A DNA stretch of 64,000 bases from Xanthomonas campestris pv. badrii (GCF_012848175.1 NZ_CP051651.1:4165501-4229500), one strand, 5' to 3'. Counted from the first letter of the stretch, positions 1-9,167 are shown. Notes: a model not told the origin generated them from the letters alone. Program-made: numbers and translations.

Positions 1-1096
1 CGGCCGCCGCCGCCAGCACCGGTTGCAGCGCGCCGAAGTACACCAGCGTGTCTGCGCAGGCCACCACATCCCAGCGCGCGGGCGTCCCCTGCAGGTAGGC
101 GGTGAGTTCGGCCACCTCCAGCGCATCGTAGCCGCCGCGCTGCTGCGCCTTGGCCACCATGCCTGGCGACAGGTCCACACCCACCAGCTGCTGCGCATAC
201 GGCCGCAGCAGGGGCGCGCACAATCCTGTGCCGCAGCCGGCATCCAGGATGGCCAAGTTGGCGCTCGGCGCGGGCAGGCATGCCGCCAATGCGTCGGCCA
301 GGCGCTGGGGCGCGCGGTAGTCCAGGTTGTGCAGCAGTTGTTCGTCGAAGCTGTCGGCAAAGCCATCGAACAGCTCGCGTACATAGCTGTCCCCGGCACG
401 CGGCGGCGCGGCGACGCCACCGCAGGCCGCGAGCATGTGCGCGGCCACCGCATTGCCCGGGTCGCGCGCCAGCCACGCACGATAGACCGCCTGCGCCTGC
501 ACGTGCTCGCCAAGCAGGTAGAGCCCGGTGCCCAGCGCCTCGCGCGCCGGCAGATGCTCCGGCGCCAGGGTGCAGGCCTGCTGCAGGCACTCCACCGACT
601 GCTGCAGATGCTCGGCGGCCTGCGCGTTGTTGCGCAGGAACAGCCCCAGCAAATAGTGCGCCTGTGCCGAGTCCGGATGGGTATGCAACAGCGCCGCGTA
701 GGTGACGAAGGCCTCCTGCGGGCGCCGCTGCGCTTCCAGCACCGCAGCCAGATTGGCCAGCGCATCGGCATGGGCGGGTGCCAGCGTCAGGGCGCGGCGG
801 TAGCACTGTTCGGCATCGCCCAGCCGCCCGCATTCGCGGTGGATGTTGCCCAGGTTGTTGCACGCATCCGGCTGGGCGGGGTCCAGCGCAAGCGCCTGGG
901 TGATCGAGACCACGGCTGCGTCGCTCTGCCCGCGCTGATGCAGCAGGACGCCGTGGAAATGCTGTGCGTCCACGTGCGCGGGCTGTGCATCCAGCACCTG
1001 CCTGTACAACTGCGCGGCGCGGTCGAACTGGCCGCTGCGGTGCGCGTCGATGGCCTGTTGCAAGGTGTCCGGCGGCAGGCGGGTGGCGGTGTGCAT
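1..1096 (-). CDS. TPR-repeat SAM-dependent methyltransferase (3' end outside window)
   Basis: The protein starts at the ATG at 1096 and runs off the left edge, so about 365 residues are visible. The first two thirds are tandem tetratricopeptide repeats (NNLGNIHRECGRLGDAEQCY-type units). These are followed by a class I methyltransferase core with motif I ILDAGCGTGLCAPLL and the acidic strand LVGVDLSPGM. TPR plus methyltransferase fusions are a known architecture, but the substrate cannot be told from sequence. It lies 227 bp downstream of the PAAR gene in the same direction, at the edge of the T6SS island, so a link to secretion is possible but is inference. The long plus-strand reading frame across this gene is a shadow. 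Confidence 0.85.
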   Translation of the reverse strand, partial: MHTATRLPPDTLQQAIDAHRSGQFDRAAQLYRQVLDAQPAHVDAQHFHGVLLHQRGQSDAAVVSITQALALDPAQPDACNNLGNIHRECGRLGDAEQCYRRALTLAPAHADALANLAAVLEAQRRPQEAFVTYAALLHTHPDSAQAHYLLGLFLRNNAQAAEHLQQSVECLQQACTLAPEHLPAREALGTGLYLLGEHVQAQAVYRAWLARDPGNAVAAHMLAACGGVAAPPRAGDSYVRELFDGFADSFDEQLLHNLDYRAPQRLADALAACLPAPSANLAILDAGCGTGLCAPLLRPYAQQLVGVDLSPGMVAKAQQRGGYDALEVAELTAYLQGTPARWDVVACADTLVYFGALQPVLAAAA

Positions 1097-1323
1097 CGGG
1101 GCTCTCCAAGGGGCGGCAAGATGACGACGGAATTGCTGCAGTACGGGTGCGGGTGCGGGTGCGGGTTCGACGATGCGCATCGTGACCGGCCAGTGCGTGC
1201 TGCGCGCCGGCGTTGCGCCTGTTGCAGGCGCGGTGCGCCCGCAGCATCGCGGCAATGGCTGCGGCTGTGGCCTGTGCGCACGCGGCGAACGCGCAGCAAC
1301 CATCCCGCGCGCGGCGGCTGCGC

Positions 1324-1611
1324 TCAGCCGATCAGCACGGTGAAGCACCCCAGGGTGATCACCCCGCCATGTGCGGTGCTGTCGCCCAGGCGTGCGGCCG
1401 GCTGCCCGGCGATCAACACGGTGGGCGCACCGGCCACGATGCTGTCCGGCGGGCCCACACACACCGCCGCATCGCCGATGCGTGCGGCAGGCAGGCCGCC
1501 GATCAGTACCGTGGGCGCACCGGGGCCGAGGATGGGGCCGCCCACGTGCGGCACCACCCCGGTCACCATCGGGCAGACGTGCAGGTCGGTCAGGCGTGCG
1601 GCGGGTTGCAT
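1324..1611 (-). CDS. PAAR domain protein (T6SS spike tip)
   Basis: This 95-residue protein starts MQPAARLTD and consists almost entirely of PAAR repeats: GPGAPTVLIGGLPAARIGD followed by GAPTVLIAGQPAARLGD, with the expected Cys and His residues for the zinc site (HVCP, HGG). PAAR proteins cap the VgrG trimer and sharpen the T6SS needle, and they can carry effectors. No C-terminal toxin extension is present. The gene follows pknS, 70 bp beyond its stop. A 19-bp motif shared with the tssB upstream region sits 52 bp before its start, so it may be transcribed with the secretion operon. The start is the first ATG in a conserved N-terminus. Confidence 0.92.
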   Translation of the reverse strand: MQPAARLTDLHVCPMVTGVVPHVGGPILGPGAPTVLIGGLPAARIGDAAVCVGPPDSIVAGAPTVLIAGQPAARLGDSTAHGGVITLGCFTVLIG

Positions 1612-1662
1612 GGCAACGCTTCGATGCAATCGGTGGCGGGCACTGTGGCGCCTGCGCCTACC

Positions 1663-1684
1663 GCTCACCCGACAATTCGTCTCA
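1663..1684 (-). promoter_or_regulatory. Shared T6SS motif, site A (candidate EcfK promoter of the PAAR gene)
   Basis: On the plus strand the core reads CACCCGACAAwTCGTCTCA and overlaps the stop codon of pknS. The same motif occurs once more at 22402-22423 upstream of tssB, in the same orientation relative to the downstream gene. Reading on the minus strand it contains TGTCGG, and a GGCGC is found at the same distance downstream in both copies. A shared promoter for the sigma factor EcfK encoded next door is inference. Confidence 0.5.
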
Positions 1685-4195
1685 GCGCTGCGCCACCACC
1701 GAGGTGCTCGCTGCGTCGGCATCGGCGTCGGCGGGCGTCGGTGTTGCCGGTTGCAGCTGCGCCAGGGTCTGCCGTGCGGCGCGCAGGGGCTCCTCGGCGT
1801 TGCCGAAGATGCCGGTGAGGATCTGCACCGCCTGCTGCGCATGCGCGCGTGCGTCGGCTGTCCGGCCCAGGGTGCGCTCGGCCTCGGACATGCCGCGCAG
1901 GATCTCGGCGGTCTGCGGGTGCGCACGGCCCAGCACCCGCAGCGAGGCCGTCAGCGTGGCGCGCTGTTCGGCCAGCGACTGTGCCGCCTGCCCAGCGTCC
2001 AGCAACCAGAACGCATGGTTGCTGCGGAAGGTGATCGTCTCAGGCGCGTCTTCGCCAAACATGCGGCGTGCCCGCTCCAACGCCGCCCGGTAATGCGGGC
2101 CGGCCTCGGCCAGCTTGCCCTGTTGTCGCAATGCACCGGCCAGGTTGCCTTCCACCATCAGCGTGTCGGCGGCGTTGTCGCCATAGAGCTTGCGGTGGAT
2201 CTGCAGCAGCGGCGTCAGCTCGGCCTCTGCGCCGGCGAAGTCGCGCTGCATCAGCAGATACACCGACAAACTGTTGCGCATCGACAGCACGAACGGATGC
2301 TCGGGCCCGTCCAGGGCGATGCGGTCGCGCAGCAGGGCGCGCTGCAAGGCGATCGCCGGTGCCACTTGCCCGACCTCGGCCAGCATGGCGGCGTAGACGT
2401 TGCCGGCGTCGATGCGCTGGCCTGCACGCGTGGCGGGGTTGGCCAGCGCCGCCACGTAGGCATGCCGGCTTTCGGTCATGGCCTCGGCGATGCGGCCCTG
2501 GTCGCGCAGCGTCCAGGCCAGCCATCCGCGCATGTCGTTGGCCATGGTCTGCTGCTGCGCATCGCCGCGCTGCGCGTGCGCAATGCCCTGGCGCAGCAGC
2601 TGCGCGGCTTCCTCGCGCTTGCCGGCACCGCGCAGCGCCTGGCCCAGCATGGAGGTGGCCTTCAGCGCAGGCAGGCTGCCCTCGCCCGCGCTCTCCCGCG
2701 CCAGCCGCTGCGCGGTGCGCAGGTGCTCCACCGCCTGCGGATACTTGGCCAGCGCAATCAGGGTACGGCCCAATGTCAGTTCGACATCGGTGCGTGCATC
2801 GGGCTGGCCGGCCAGCTCGCGTGCCGCACGCTGCGAGGCCTGCTCCAGCACGCGCAGCATCAGCGTCTTGTCCAGATCCTGCGCTACGCCCGGGTCCACG
2901 CTGGACAGCACCGAACTCATGAAATCGCCGGTGACCCGCGCGCGTTGCGCATCGCGCGCGGCCTGCTGCAGCGACCACAGCGTGGCGCCCACGCCGCCGA
3001 TCGAGGCCACGGCCACCAGCCCGCCGGCCAGCACACCGCTGCGATGGCGCTGGGTGAACTTGCGCAGCCGCAGCCAGCGGCCGGCCTGCAGGGCGCGCGG
3101 CGGGTAGCCGTCGAGCCAGCGGTGCAGATCGTCCAGCAGCGCCGACACCGACGCATAGCGTGCACCCGGTTCGGGTGCCAAGGCACGCAATACGATCGCA
3201 TCCAGGCCATCGCGCAGCTGCTGCAGCAATTGCACAGGGGTGGTGGCGCGCGCCGCGCAGATGCGTGCGCGCGCAGCGGCCGGCACCGCAGCCACCCGTT
3301 GCGAAGGTGGCTGCGGCACGCCATCGCTGCCGGCCACCGGCGCCAGCCCGCAACTCAATTCGTAGAACATCGCGCCCAGCGCATAGATGTCGCTGCGTGC
3401 GTCCACCTCCTGCGCGCCGCGTGCCTGCTCCGGACTCATGTAGCCGGGCGTGCCGCGACCATGCGCCGAGGTCAGCCCCGGGTTGGCCGCATCGATGGCG
3501 ATGCCGAAATCGATCACCCCCGGCATCGGCCGCCCGTCGATGTCGCTGACCAGCACATTGCTGGGCTTGAGATCGCGATGGATCACGCCCTTCTGGTGTG
3601 CATGCTGCACCGCCTCGCTCACCCGCAGCATCAGCAGCACGCGCGCGTGCAACGACAACCGGTGCTCGTCGCACCACCAGGTGATGGGCTCGCCGCGCAG
3701 GTACTCCATCACCAGGTACGGCCGGCCCTGGTCGTCGGTGCCCACATCGTGGATCTGCGCGATGGCCGGGTGCACCATCTGCGCCAGCAGCCGGCATTCG
3801 AATTCGAACAAGGCCCGGCCCTGCGCATCCAGTGCGTCGGCCGCCACCAGCTTGATCGCCACCTCGCGCTCGTAGGCACCATCGGCGCGGTGGCCCAGGT
3901 ACACCTGGCCCATGCCGCCGGCACCGAGCAGGCGGTCGATCGCCCACGCGCCGAAGCGCGTGCCCGCCGGCAGTTCCGGCAGCGGTGCGTGCAAGGCGGC
4001 CACGGCCTGTTTCAACGGCGCGCGTATCCGCAAGGTGGCCTGCGATTCCACCGCCAGCATCGCCAGCAATTCATCGCGCAACACGGCATCGTCGCCGGCC
4101 TGCGCGCGCGCGAACGCGTCGCGCTCTGCGGGCGGCAACCCGCAGGCCTGGTGGAACAAGGCCTCCAGCCGTTGCCAGGTGGTGGCCACGCTCAC
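1682..4195 (-). CDS. pknS: PknS-like transmembrane Ser/Thr protein kinase with TPR domain
   Basis: This protein is 837 residues long with a GTG start. Residues about 60-310 form a Hanks-type kinase: glycine loop GAGGMGQVYLG, VAIKL lysine, catalytic loop HRDLKPSNV, DFG, and activation segment ending GTPGYMSPEQARG. A single hydrophobic segment (SGVLAGGLVAVASIGGVGATL) follows a basic stretch, and the rest is TPR-like repeats expected on the other side of the membrane. In X. citri the kinase PknS activates the ECF sigma factor EcfK to switch on T6SS during amoeba predation. The order here, ecfK then pknS with the GTG overlapping the ecfK TGA, matches that locus. The TPR domain probably senses the signal, which is inference. 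Confidence 0.92.
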   Translation of the reverse strand: MSVATTWQRLEALFHQACGLPPAERDAFARAQAGDDAVLRDELLAMLAVESQATLRIRAPLKQAVAALHAPLPELPAGTRFGAWAIDRLLGAGGMGQVYLGHRADGAYEREVAIKLVAADALDAQGRALFEFECRLLAQMVHPAIAQIHDVGTDDQGRPYLVMEYLRGEPITWWCDEHRLSLHARVLLMLRVSEAVQHAHQKGVIHRDLKPSNVLVSDIDGRPMPGVIDFGIAIDAANPGLTSAHGRGTPGYMSPEQARGAQEVDARSDIYALGAMFYELSCGLAPVAGSDGVPQPPSQRVAAVPAAARARICAARATTPVQLLQQLRDGLDAIVLRALAPEPGARYASVSALLDDLHRWLDGYPPRALQAGRWLRLRKFTQRHRSGVLAGGLVAVASIGGVGATLWSLQQAARDAQRARVTGDFMSSVLSSVDPGVAQDLDKTLMLRVLEQASQRAARELAGQPDARTDVELTLGRTLIALAKYPQAVEHLRTAQRLARESAGEGSLPALKATSMLGQALRGAGKREEAAQLLRQGIAHAQRGDAQQQTMANDMRGWLAWTLRDQGRIAEAMTESRHAYVAALANPATRAGQRIDAGNVYAAMLAEVGQVAPAIALQRALLRDRIALDGPEHPFVLSMRNSLSVYLLMQRDFAGAEAELTPLLQIHRKLYGDNAADTLMVEGNLAGALRQQGKLAEAGPHYRAALERARRMFGEDAPETITFRSNHAFWLLDAGQAAQSLAEQRATLTASLRVLGRAHPQTAEILRGMSEAERTLGRTADARAHAQQAVQILTGIFGNAEEPLRAARQTLAQLQPATPTPADADADAASTSVVAQR

Positions 4196-4731
4196 AGCTG
4201 CGCCGCCAGCCAGACCCGTGCAAAGCGCAGGTCGCGCTCCAGCGTGGGCACCGACACCTCCAGCTGCTCGGCGGCTTCGGCCACGCTGAAACCCACCAGT
4301 TCGGTCAGCGCGAACGCGCGGGCCTTGCGCTCGTCCACCTGCGCCAGCTTGTCGAAGGCATCGGCCACCAGCATCAGCGCCTCCGGTCGCGCTGCGCCAT
4401 CGGACAGGCTGATGGTCAGCGTCACCGCCTGCCCCAGCCGCTTGGCGCTGGCCTGCTGGCGCGCCAGATCCACCAGCAGATGCCGCATCTGCAAGGCGGC
4501 CACCGCATAGAAGTGGGTGCGCGACCGGAACGCCTGCTGGCCGTGTTCCAGCCGCATCCAGGCTTCATGCACCAGCTCGGTGGCCTGCAAGCCGGCACGC
4601 GCATCGCGCCGCAGCTCGCGCAAGGCCGTGGCCCGCAGCACCTCATAGACCTGCCGCGCCAATGCATCGCCCGCCCCAGGCTCGTCGCGCTGCCAGGCCT
4701 GCAACAACTCGGTGATCGGCAGCTCGGACAT
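4192..4731 (-). CDS. ecfK: ECF43-type RNA polymerase sigma factor EcfK
   Basis: This 179-residue sigma-70 family protein has region 2 around residues 20-85 (ATELVHEAWMRL) and a region 4 HTH near the C-terminus (LTELVGFSVAEAAEQLEVSVPTLERDL). The ATG at 4731 gives the conserved N-terminus MSELPITELLQ; an upstream in-frame start would add 17 unrelated residues. It has no anti-sigma gene beside it. Instead its stop overlaps the pknS start, as in the X. citri EcfK-PknS and Vibrio EcfP-PknT pairs, where the sigma factor is activated by threonine phosphorylation. Its likely targets are the T6SS promoters in this window. Confidence 0.92.
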   Translation of the reverse strand: MSELPITELLQAWQRDEPGAGDALARQVYEVLRATALRELRRDARAGLQATELVHEAWMRLEHGQQAFRSRTHFYAVAALQMRHLLVDLARQQASAKRLGQAVTLTISLSDGAARPEALMLVADAFDKLAQVDERKARAFALTELVGFSVAEAAEQLEVSVPTLERDLRFARVWLAAQL

Positions 4732-5067
4732 CGAGGTCCCTCTCGCCTGCGTGGATGCGCAGTATCCCGCATTGGCGAGCAAGCGGAACAGGCAAAACGT
4801 AACGGTTTAGCGCCGCGACCAAAACGCCTGCGCTCACCGCCAGGCGGGCGCGGCCGGCGCTCGCGCGGCATGTGCCCCTAGAACACTCCCGTTCCTCTGC
4901 GCCGCCGCTACTCCCTTGACGACCGCGGGCTACGGTTGGCAGCCGGTCTTGGTTGGCAGGGACGCGGCGGCAGGCGGGCGGCGGCGTTTGAGTTTGCAGC
5001 CAGCCGTCATGGTCAAGGCGTTACCGGTCCCCTCGATCAGCGCACCCGCCCCATCCGGCTGACGCAC
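4732..5067. other. Intergenic region upstream of ecfK
   Basis: These 336 bp separate ecfK from the convergently ordered ThuA gene on the same strand. No convincing coding frame, hairpin or repeat was seen. The ecfK promoter should lie here, but no motif like the one upstream of tssB was found, so autoregulation through that motif is not supported. Confidence 0.5.
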
Positions 5068-5790
5068 CTAGCAGCCAGGCTCACGCCCGGCCGCATAGCG
5101 CAGGCCCTGCCGCAGCTGGGCCAGGAACTGTGCATTCGCATACACCGCCGCATCGTGGCCCAGCCCGGTGTACCAGGCCCGTCCGCCGTCGAAGGCATGG
5201 CACCAAGCGATCGGATGGTCGGCACCCATCGTGCCGCCGGCATACAGCCGCTCATCCACTATCGCGATCACCTGCACCTGCCCGCGCGGGTTATGCCGGT
5301 AGTTGTAGATCTCATCGGTGATCGGCCAGCTCTTGCCGACCGCCTGCCCCTCTCGCTCAGGCTGCACACGCGTGGACTGCAGCCCCGGCGGATGCCCCTT
5401 GAACCAGGCCCCGACCAGCTGCCCGTACCAGGGCCACTGATAGCCGGTATCGGTGGCCGAATGCACGCCCAGGAAGCCACCACCCTGCCGAACGAATCGC
5501 TCGAACGCCTGCTGCTGCGCCGGCGCCAGGATCTCCCCGGTGGTGCTGGCGAACGCCACCACGCGGTAGCGCGCCAGGTTGTCGGCAGTGAAGACATCCG
5601 CGTCCTCGCTGTGATCGGCCGCCATGCCCTGCTCTGCCGCCAGCTGGCGCAATGTCGCCACCGCCGCCGGAATCGACGCGTGACGGAACCCGGCGGTCTT
5701 GCTGAAGATCAACATCCGCTCCGGAGCGGACGCGGCAGTAGCGGTGAGGGAGGCGAGCATGCAGATCAGGGCGAGCGGGAGTCTGTGCAT
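5068..5790 (-). CDS. Secreted ThuA-like (trehalose utilisation) domain protein
   Basis: The protein is 240 residues. The start at 5790 gives a clear Sec signal peptide (MHRLPLALICMLASLTATAAS), and an upstream extension in the same frame lacks protein character. The mature part has the ThuA glutamine-amidotransferase-like fold signatures: MLIFSKTAGFRHASI, the acidic STTGEIL region, GGGFLGVHSATDT, and GRAWYTGLGHD near the end. ThuA-like proteins are linked to sugar metabolism and sugar-binding domains, but the reaction is unknown for most. It is not a known T6SS component, and its position inside the island looks incidental. Confidence 0.85.
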   Translation of the reverse strand: MHRLPLALICMLASLTATAASAPERMLIFSKTAGFRHASIPAAVATLRQLAAEQGMAADHSEDADVFTADNLARYRVVAFASTTGEILAPAQQQAFERFVRQGGGFLGVHSATDTGYQWPWYGQLVGAWFKGHPPGLQSTRVQPEREGQAVGKSWPITDEIYNYRHNPRGQVQVIAIVDERLYAGGTMGADHPIAWCHAFDGGRAWYTGLGHDAAVYANAQFLAQLRQGLRYAAGREPGC

Positions 5791-5959
5791 GCGTGCATTG
5801 TTGCGCGATATCGCATCGAGCGCGCGCCCTCGTTTTTGCCATTGGCGATCGCATGCGTCGCCAATGGCAACAAAGATCGAGCCCATGCGCCTCTCGCTGC
5901 GGTCGCTCAAGGTCACATCAATCCTGCATCGCCTATTTCCGTCTGCGGTGCCCCGGCAA

Positions 5960-6810
5960 TCACGTTTCGAATCTGGATCCATACAAACCTTCGTACGTCG
6001 TGGCGCAGGCTGAGACGAATATCGAGGCCTGGGCTTTCTGCGACGAGGTTGCCGTCAGCGCCGTCACCTTCGTACCACCCGCGTTGCAGCCATTGTGCCC
6101 AGTGCGCAAATTGCTGACATCGCCCCAGCATACGAAGCGTTTAAAGTCGCTCTTGAGCGTTTTCTTGGCGAGCTGCGCGTGTTCGTCCAGCGCGATGGAT
6201 AACAATACCCAGGGGATGACGTGGCAGACAGGAGGCTTGCGCAATTTTCCATGCGGCGTCGAGGCCGCGCCCACTTCCTGAAACTGCCCATTCAATTTGA
6301 TGGTGCCGTCGCCGGACTCACCACAGGGCACTTCGAAGCCGCCTTTCCCATCCGGCTTTCTGGCCGCATAGACCAGATTCCAGGTGGTGCTGTAAGGCCC
6401 AGGCCGCCCAGGTACGCTACCAACCCAGTCGAAATCATCGTCGTTGGCGTCGACAACGGCATCGGCCAAGCTGTTGATGCCAGGATCGCTTTGCAGCAAC
6501 TCCCATTCGCTGGCGCCGTCCTTGAATTTTCCCGGTGGCCAAGATTTGCGTTTGTTGGGTACCCACGACATCGTCCACCCCATCGAAGATGACGTCACCG
6601 GCAAAGACACAGCAGGAAGACGAGGGACGTATTTTCTTATCGGGCCGGAGTTCCAACCCGTCAAAACGTCTCTGTCATCAACGAGCGCTGGCAAATCTGA
6701 GCCATCGTTTTCCCCGACCCCGTCCGCTATCCGCTGCCTGAGACAACGACGGCCGAGATAGCCACTGAGCGCAATGGCCGCCGACGATTCGAGCACTCTG
6801 CGTCGCGCAT
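5960..6810 (-). pseudogene. Frameshifted gene for an exported protein of unknown function
   Basis: From about 6527 to the stop at 5960 one frame carries a convincing protein (for example SEWELLQSDPGINSLADAVV and DVSNLRTGHNGCNAGG). Between about 6663 and 6530 the G/C third-position bias moves to another frame (CCVFAGDVIFDGVDDVVGTQ). The switches fall on an A4 run at 6663-6666 and a T4 run at 6527-6530, so two compensating single-base indels would explain it. An ATG at 6810 opens with a signal-peptide-like segment (LRSVAISAVVVSGSG) in a third frame. If that is the start, a further shift lies near 6730. The RTGHNGCN segment faintly recalls HNH-type toxin ends, but no family is assigned. Confidence 0.5.
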
Positions 6811-6878
6811 GAACGATCCGCGGCACGCCGCCGTGTGCAGGCGCTTGCCTGCGCTCAGCGACGCAGGGCCACTCACGC

Positions 6879-7613
6879 TCAGCGCTTGGCCGCCTCGCAC
6901 AGTTTGCGATTGAACCAGGTGGACCTGGCGATGGGCAGGTACGCATCCCAGTCGCTGGGCGGGAGCATCGTGCTGTTCTTGTCCAGTTACGCCTGGAACG
7001 AGGCCTCGTCGTGGCTGCGACCAGCCATGGTCTGATCAAGCGCCGTCAGGCACTCCTGCGGACGGTTCAAGCGCAATAACGTGAGCGCGCGGTCGTTGGC
7101 GAAACGGTCGCGATCGAGCCAGTTGAGGAACTCGCCGCACTCGCCCGCAAATGCCTGCATGCCGGCAAGTGCTTCGGCATAGCGCTTGCCGCGATAGTCC
7201 CGCAGATACGCCTCACGTCGTCGGCTGCTGCCTGCGGAGGTGCAGCCGGCCGGCAACCGCAGATAGTCGCCTTCGAAATGAGCGCGTATGCCACAGTAAT
7301 AGCGGCAGCTATCCTGGGTGAGTGCGGCGATGTTGAAGCCCCCTGCCAACGGCTTGAACGAGAGCTTGCAGGGCGCGTCGCCAACATCGCTCACTTCGGC
7401 CTTGTCGCCCTGCAGCGTACCCTCCAGCGAGCAGCTGTGGCCGTTGGCGCCCACGGCGAAAATCTCGAGGTGGCGCGCACCACCCTTGTCGCTGACCTGC
7501 AGGCTGCCCCAGCCGTGCTTGGTGCTGTATTGGCCGGGCGCCGGACCAGCCGCCGCCACGCCGAAAGCCACCAGCCACACCAGCATCCCGCACCATCCAT
7601 ATCGCCGTGCCAT
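6879..7613 (-). pseudogene. Exported protein of unknown function with an in-frame stop near its end
   Basis: Starting at the ATG at 7613 there is a signal peptide (MARRYGWCGMLVWLVAFGVAAAG) and a mature domain with paired cysteines (SCSLEG, PCKLSF, SCRYYCGIRAHFEGDYLRLPAGC) and a helical C-terminal part. A TAA at 6987-6989 ends the frame after 208 residues. The same frame then continues for 35 more codons of protein-like sequence (LPPSDWDAYLPIARSTWF, ending LCEAAKR) to a TGA at 6879. The simplest reading is a nonsense mutation truncating a 243-residue protein. The layout resembles periplasmic lysozyme-inhibitor or immunity proteins, but I cannot name the family. Confidence 0.65.
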
Positions 7614-7736
7614 CGCCTCGTCCTGTGTTCGACCGGAGCACAAGTGTGCGACATCGTGGTAACTCCAAGCGAGCGTCGTGTTTGCGCTGCCGCTGAGCAG
7701 AGCGTGCTTCCGCTGTCTTGACATAGTGTGCGCTAT

Positions 7737-7800
7737 TGGCGGAGGCCCTCGGCCAACAGCGCCTAGCGGCAATTCGCAGCTATGTCGGTCAGCCTTATGA
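7737..7800 (+). pseudogene. Remnant of a REP-associated tyrosine transposase 3' region
   Basis: This short frame reads EALGQQRLAAIRSYVGQ and matches the segment EALDQQRLTEIRSYLEQ near the end of the two transposase copies downstream. Nothing else of that gene is seen here, so it is a third, badly eroded copy. Confidence 0.55.
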
Positions 7801-7979
7801 GATCAGAGTCACTCACTCAGCACCGTGGGCTACGCGGGTGGCGTTAACACCGCAGAGCGCGTGCAAGAAATATCTGACAAAATCATCGTTCACCTACTTA
7901 CCAGAAGCAGGTATCACCGCCGACAGACGTCATCCCGTATTCAAACCATCGTTGGGTATTCGCCTCTGGACTCTCCGAC

Positions 7980-8672
7980 ATGGCACGCCCTCCTCGCCTG
8001 GATATCCCACATGTTGCCCAACATGTCGTGCAACGTGGCAACGACCGTATGCCGTGCTTCTTCGAAGACGTCGACTATCGCCATTACCTGACCATGCTGC
8101 ATGAAGCCGCGACTGCGCAAGGCTGCCGGATTCATGCCTATGTGCTGATGACCAATCACGTACATCTCATGGCGACGCCCTCCGCGAAGGGAGCCGTCTC
8201 GCGCATGATGCAGGCGCTCGGCCGTCGCTACGTCAGCTACATCAACATCAAGTACCGACGCACCGGCACGCTCTGGGAAGGCCGCTATAAGGCCTGCCTG
8301 GTCGACGCCGAACGGTATGTCCTGGCCTGCTACCGATACATCGAGCTCAACCCAGTGCGAGCCGCAATGGTGACCGACCCTGGCGCCTACCGCTGGTCGA
8401 GCCACCGCTACAATGCTCAGGGCATCCATGATCCATTGATCACTCCACACGAAACCTATCTGGCGCTGGACGTACAGCCGGTTAAGCGTCTTGCTGCGTA
8501 TCGTGTGTTATTCGCTGAAGCCATTGACCAACAGCGCCTTGCAGAAATTCGCATCTACCTCGAACAACAACGTGCACTTGGCACACCGCGCTTTCAGACA
8601 CAGATCGAAGCGATGCTGGGCCGCTGCGCCACGACTCGGCCGCGTGGACGGCCGAGCGCTTCATCCAAGTGA
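7980..8672 (+). CDS. REP-associated tyrosine transposase (RAYT, Y1_Tnp)
   Basis: The 230-residue protein has the full Y1_Tnp domain. It opens ARPPRLDIPHVAQHVVQRGNDR, the typical RAYT N-terminus, then has the HUH metal site TNHVHLMA, and the helix with the candidate nucleophile tyrosine (GRRYVSYIN) followed by RRTGTLWEGRYKA. RAYTs are single-copy relatives of IS200/IS605 transposases thought to mobilise REP sequences. A basic tail (RPRGRPSASSK) closes the protein. The stop lies inside a 42-bp element that recurs twice downstream. It appears intact. Confidence 0.92.
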   Translation: MARPPRLDIPHVAQHVVQRGNDRMPCFFEDVDYRHYLTMLHEAATAQGCRIHAYVLMTNHVHLMATPSAKGAVSRMMQALGRRYVSYINIKYRRTGTLWEGRYKACLVDAERYVLACYRYIELNPVRAAMVTDPGAYRWSSHRYNAQGIHDPLITPHETYLALDVQPVKRLAAYRVLFAEAIDQQRLAEIRIYLEQQRALGTPRFQTQIEAMLGRCATTRPRGRPSASSK

Positions 8673-8747
8673 TGTTGGTAAATCACTCTGACCCTTTTGT
8701 TCTCTTCATCCAAGTGATGTTGGTAAATCACTCTGACCCTTTTGTTC
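8661..8747 (+). repeat. Direct repeats at the end of the RAYT gene
   Basis: A 42-bp sequence beginning TCATCCAAGTGATGTTGG and ending GACCCTTTTGTTC occurs at 8661-8702 and again at 8706-8747. A third, partial copy lies at 9127-9160. The GACCCTTTTGTTC end is repeated once more at 8752-8764. The copies frame the partial duplication of the transposase. Confidence 0.85.
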
Positions 8748-8766
8748 CCGGACCCTTTTGTTCCCG

Positions 8767-9138
8767 GTCGACGCCGAACGGTATGTCCTGGCCTGCTACC
8801 GATACATCGAGCTCAACCCAGTGCGAGCCGCAATGGTGACCGACCCTGGCGCCTACCGCTGGTCGAGCCACCGTTACAACGCTCAAGGCATCCATGATCC
8901 ATTGATCACTCCGCACGAAACCTATCTGGCGCTGGACGTACAGCTGGTGACGCGTCTTGCTGCGTATCGTGCGTTGTTCGCTGAGGCTCTTGACCAACAG
9001 CGCCTTACAGAAATTCGCAGCTACCTAGAACAACAACGTGCACTTGGCACACCGCGCTTTCAGACACAGATCGAAGCGATGCTGGGCCGCCGCGTCACGA
9101 CTCGGCCGCGTGGACGGCCGAGCGCTTCATCCAAGTGA
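8767..9138 (+). pseudogene. 5'-truncated duplicate of the RAYT gene
   Basis: Bases 8767-9138 duplicate 8301-8672 of the intact copy at a constant offset of 466 bp, covering VDAERYVLACYRY to the stop. The copies differ by scattered substitutions (PVKRLAAYRVL against LVTRLAAYRAL), so the duplication is not brand new. The catalytic HUH motif and the tyrosine helix are missing, so no active enzyme is possible. Confidence 0.88.
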
Positions 9139-9167
9139 TGTTGGTAAATCACTCTGACCCCTTCTGA

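Noticed and set aside
23..4510. 1495-residue plus-strand open frame
   Set aside because: It is the antisense shadow of the TPR-methyltransferase, PAAR, pknS and ecfK genes. It is rich in Gln, His and Arg, has no domain, and exists because of the high G+C content.
7980..9138. Complete IS200/IS605 element
   Set aside because: The transposase belongs to the REP-associated branch and there is no tnpB or typical subterminal hairpin pair; I treat it as a RAYT.
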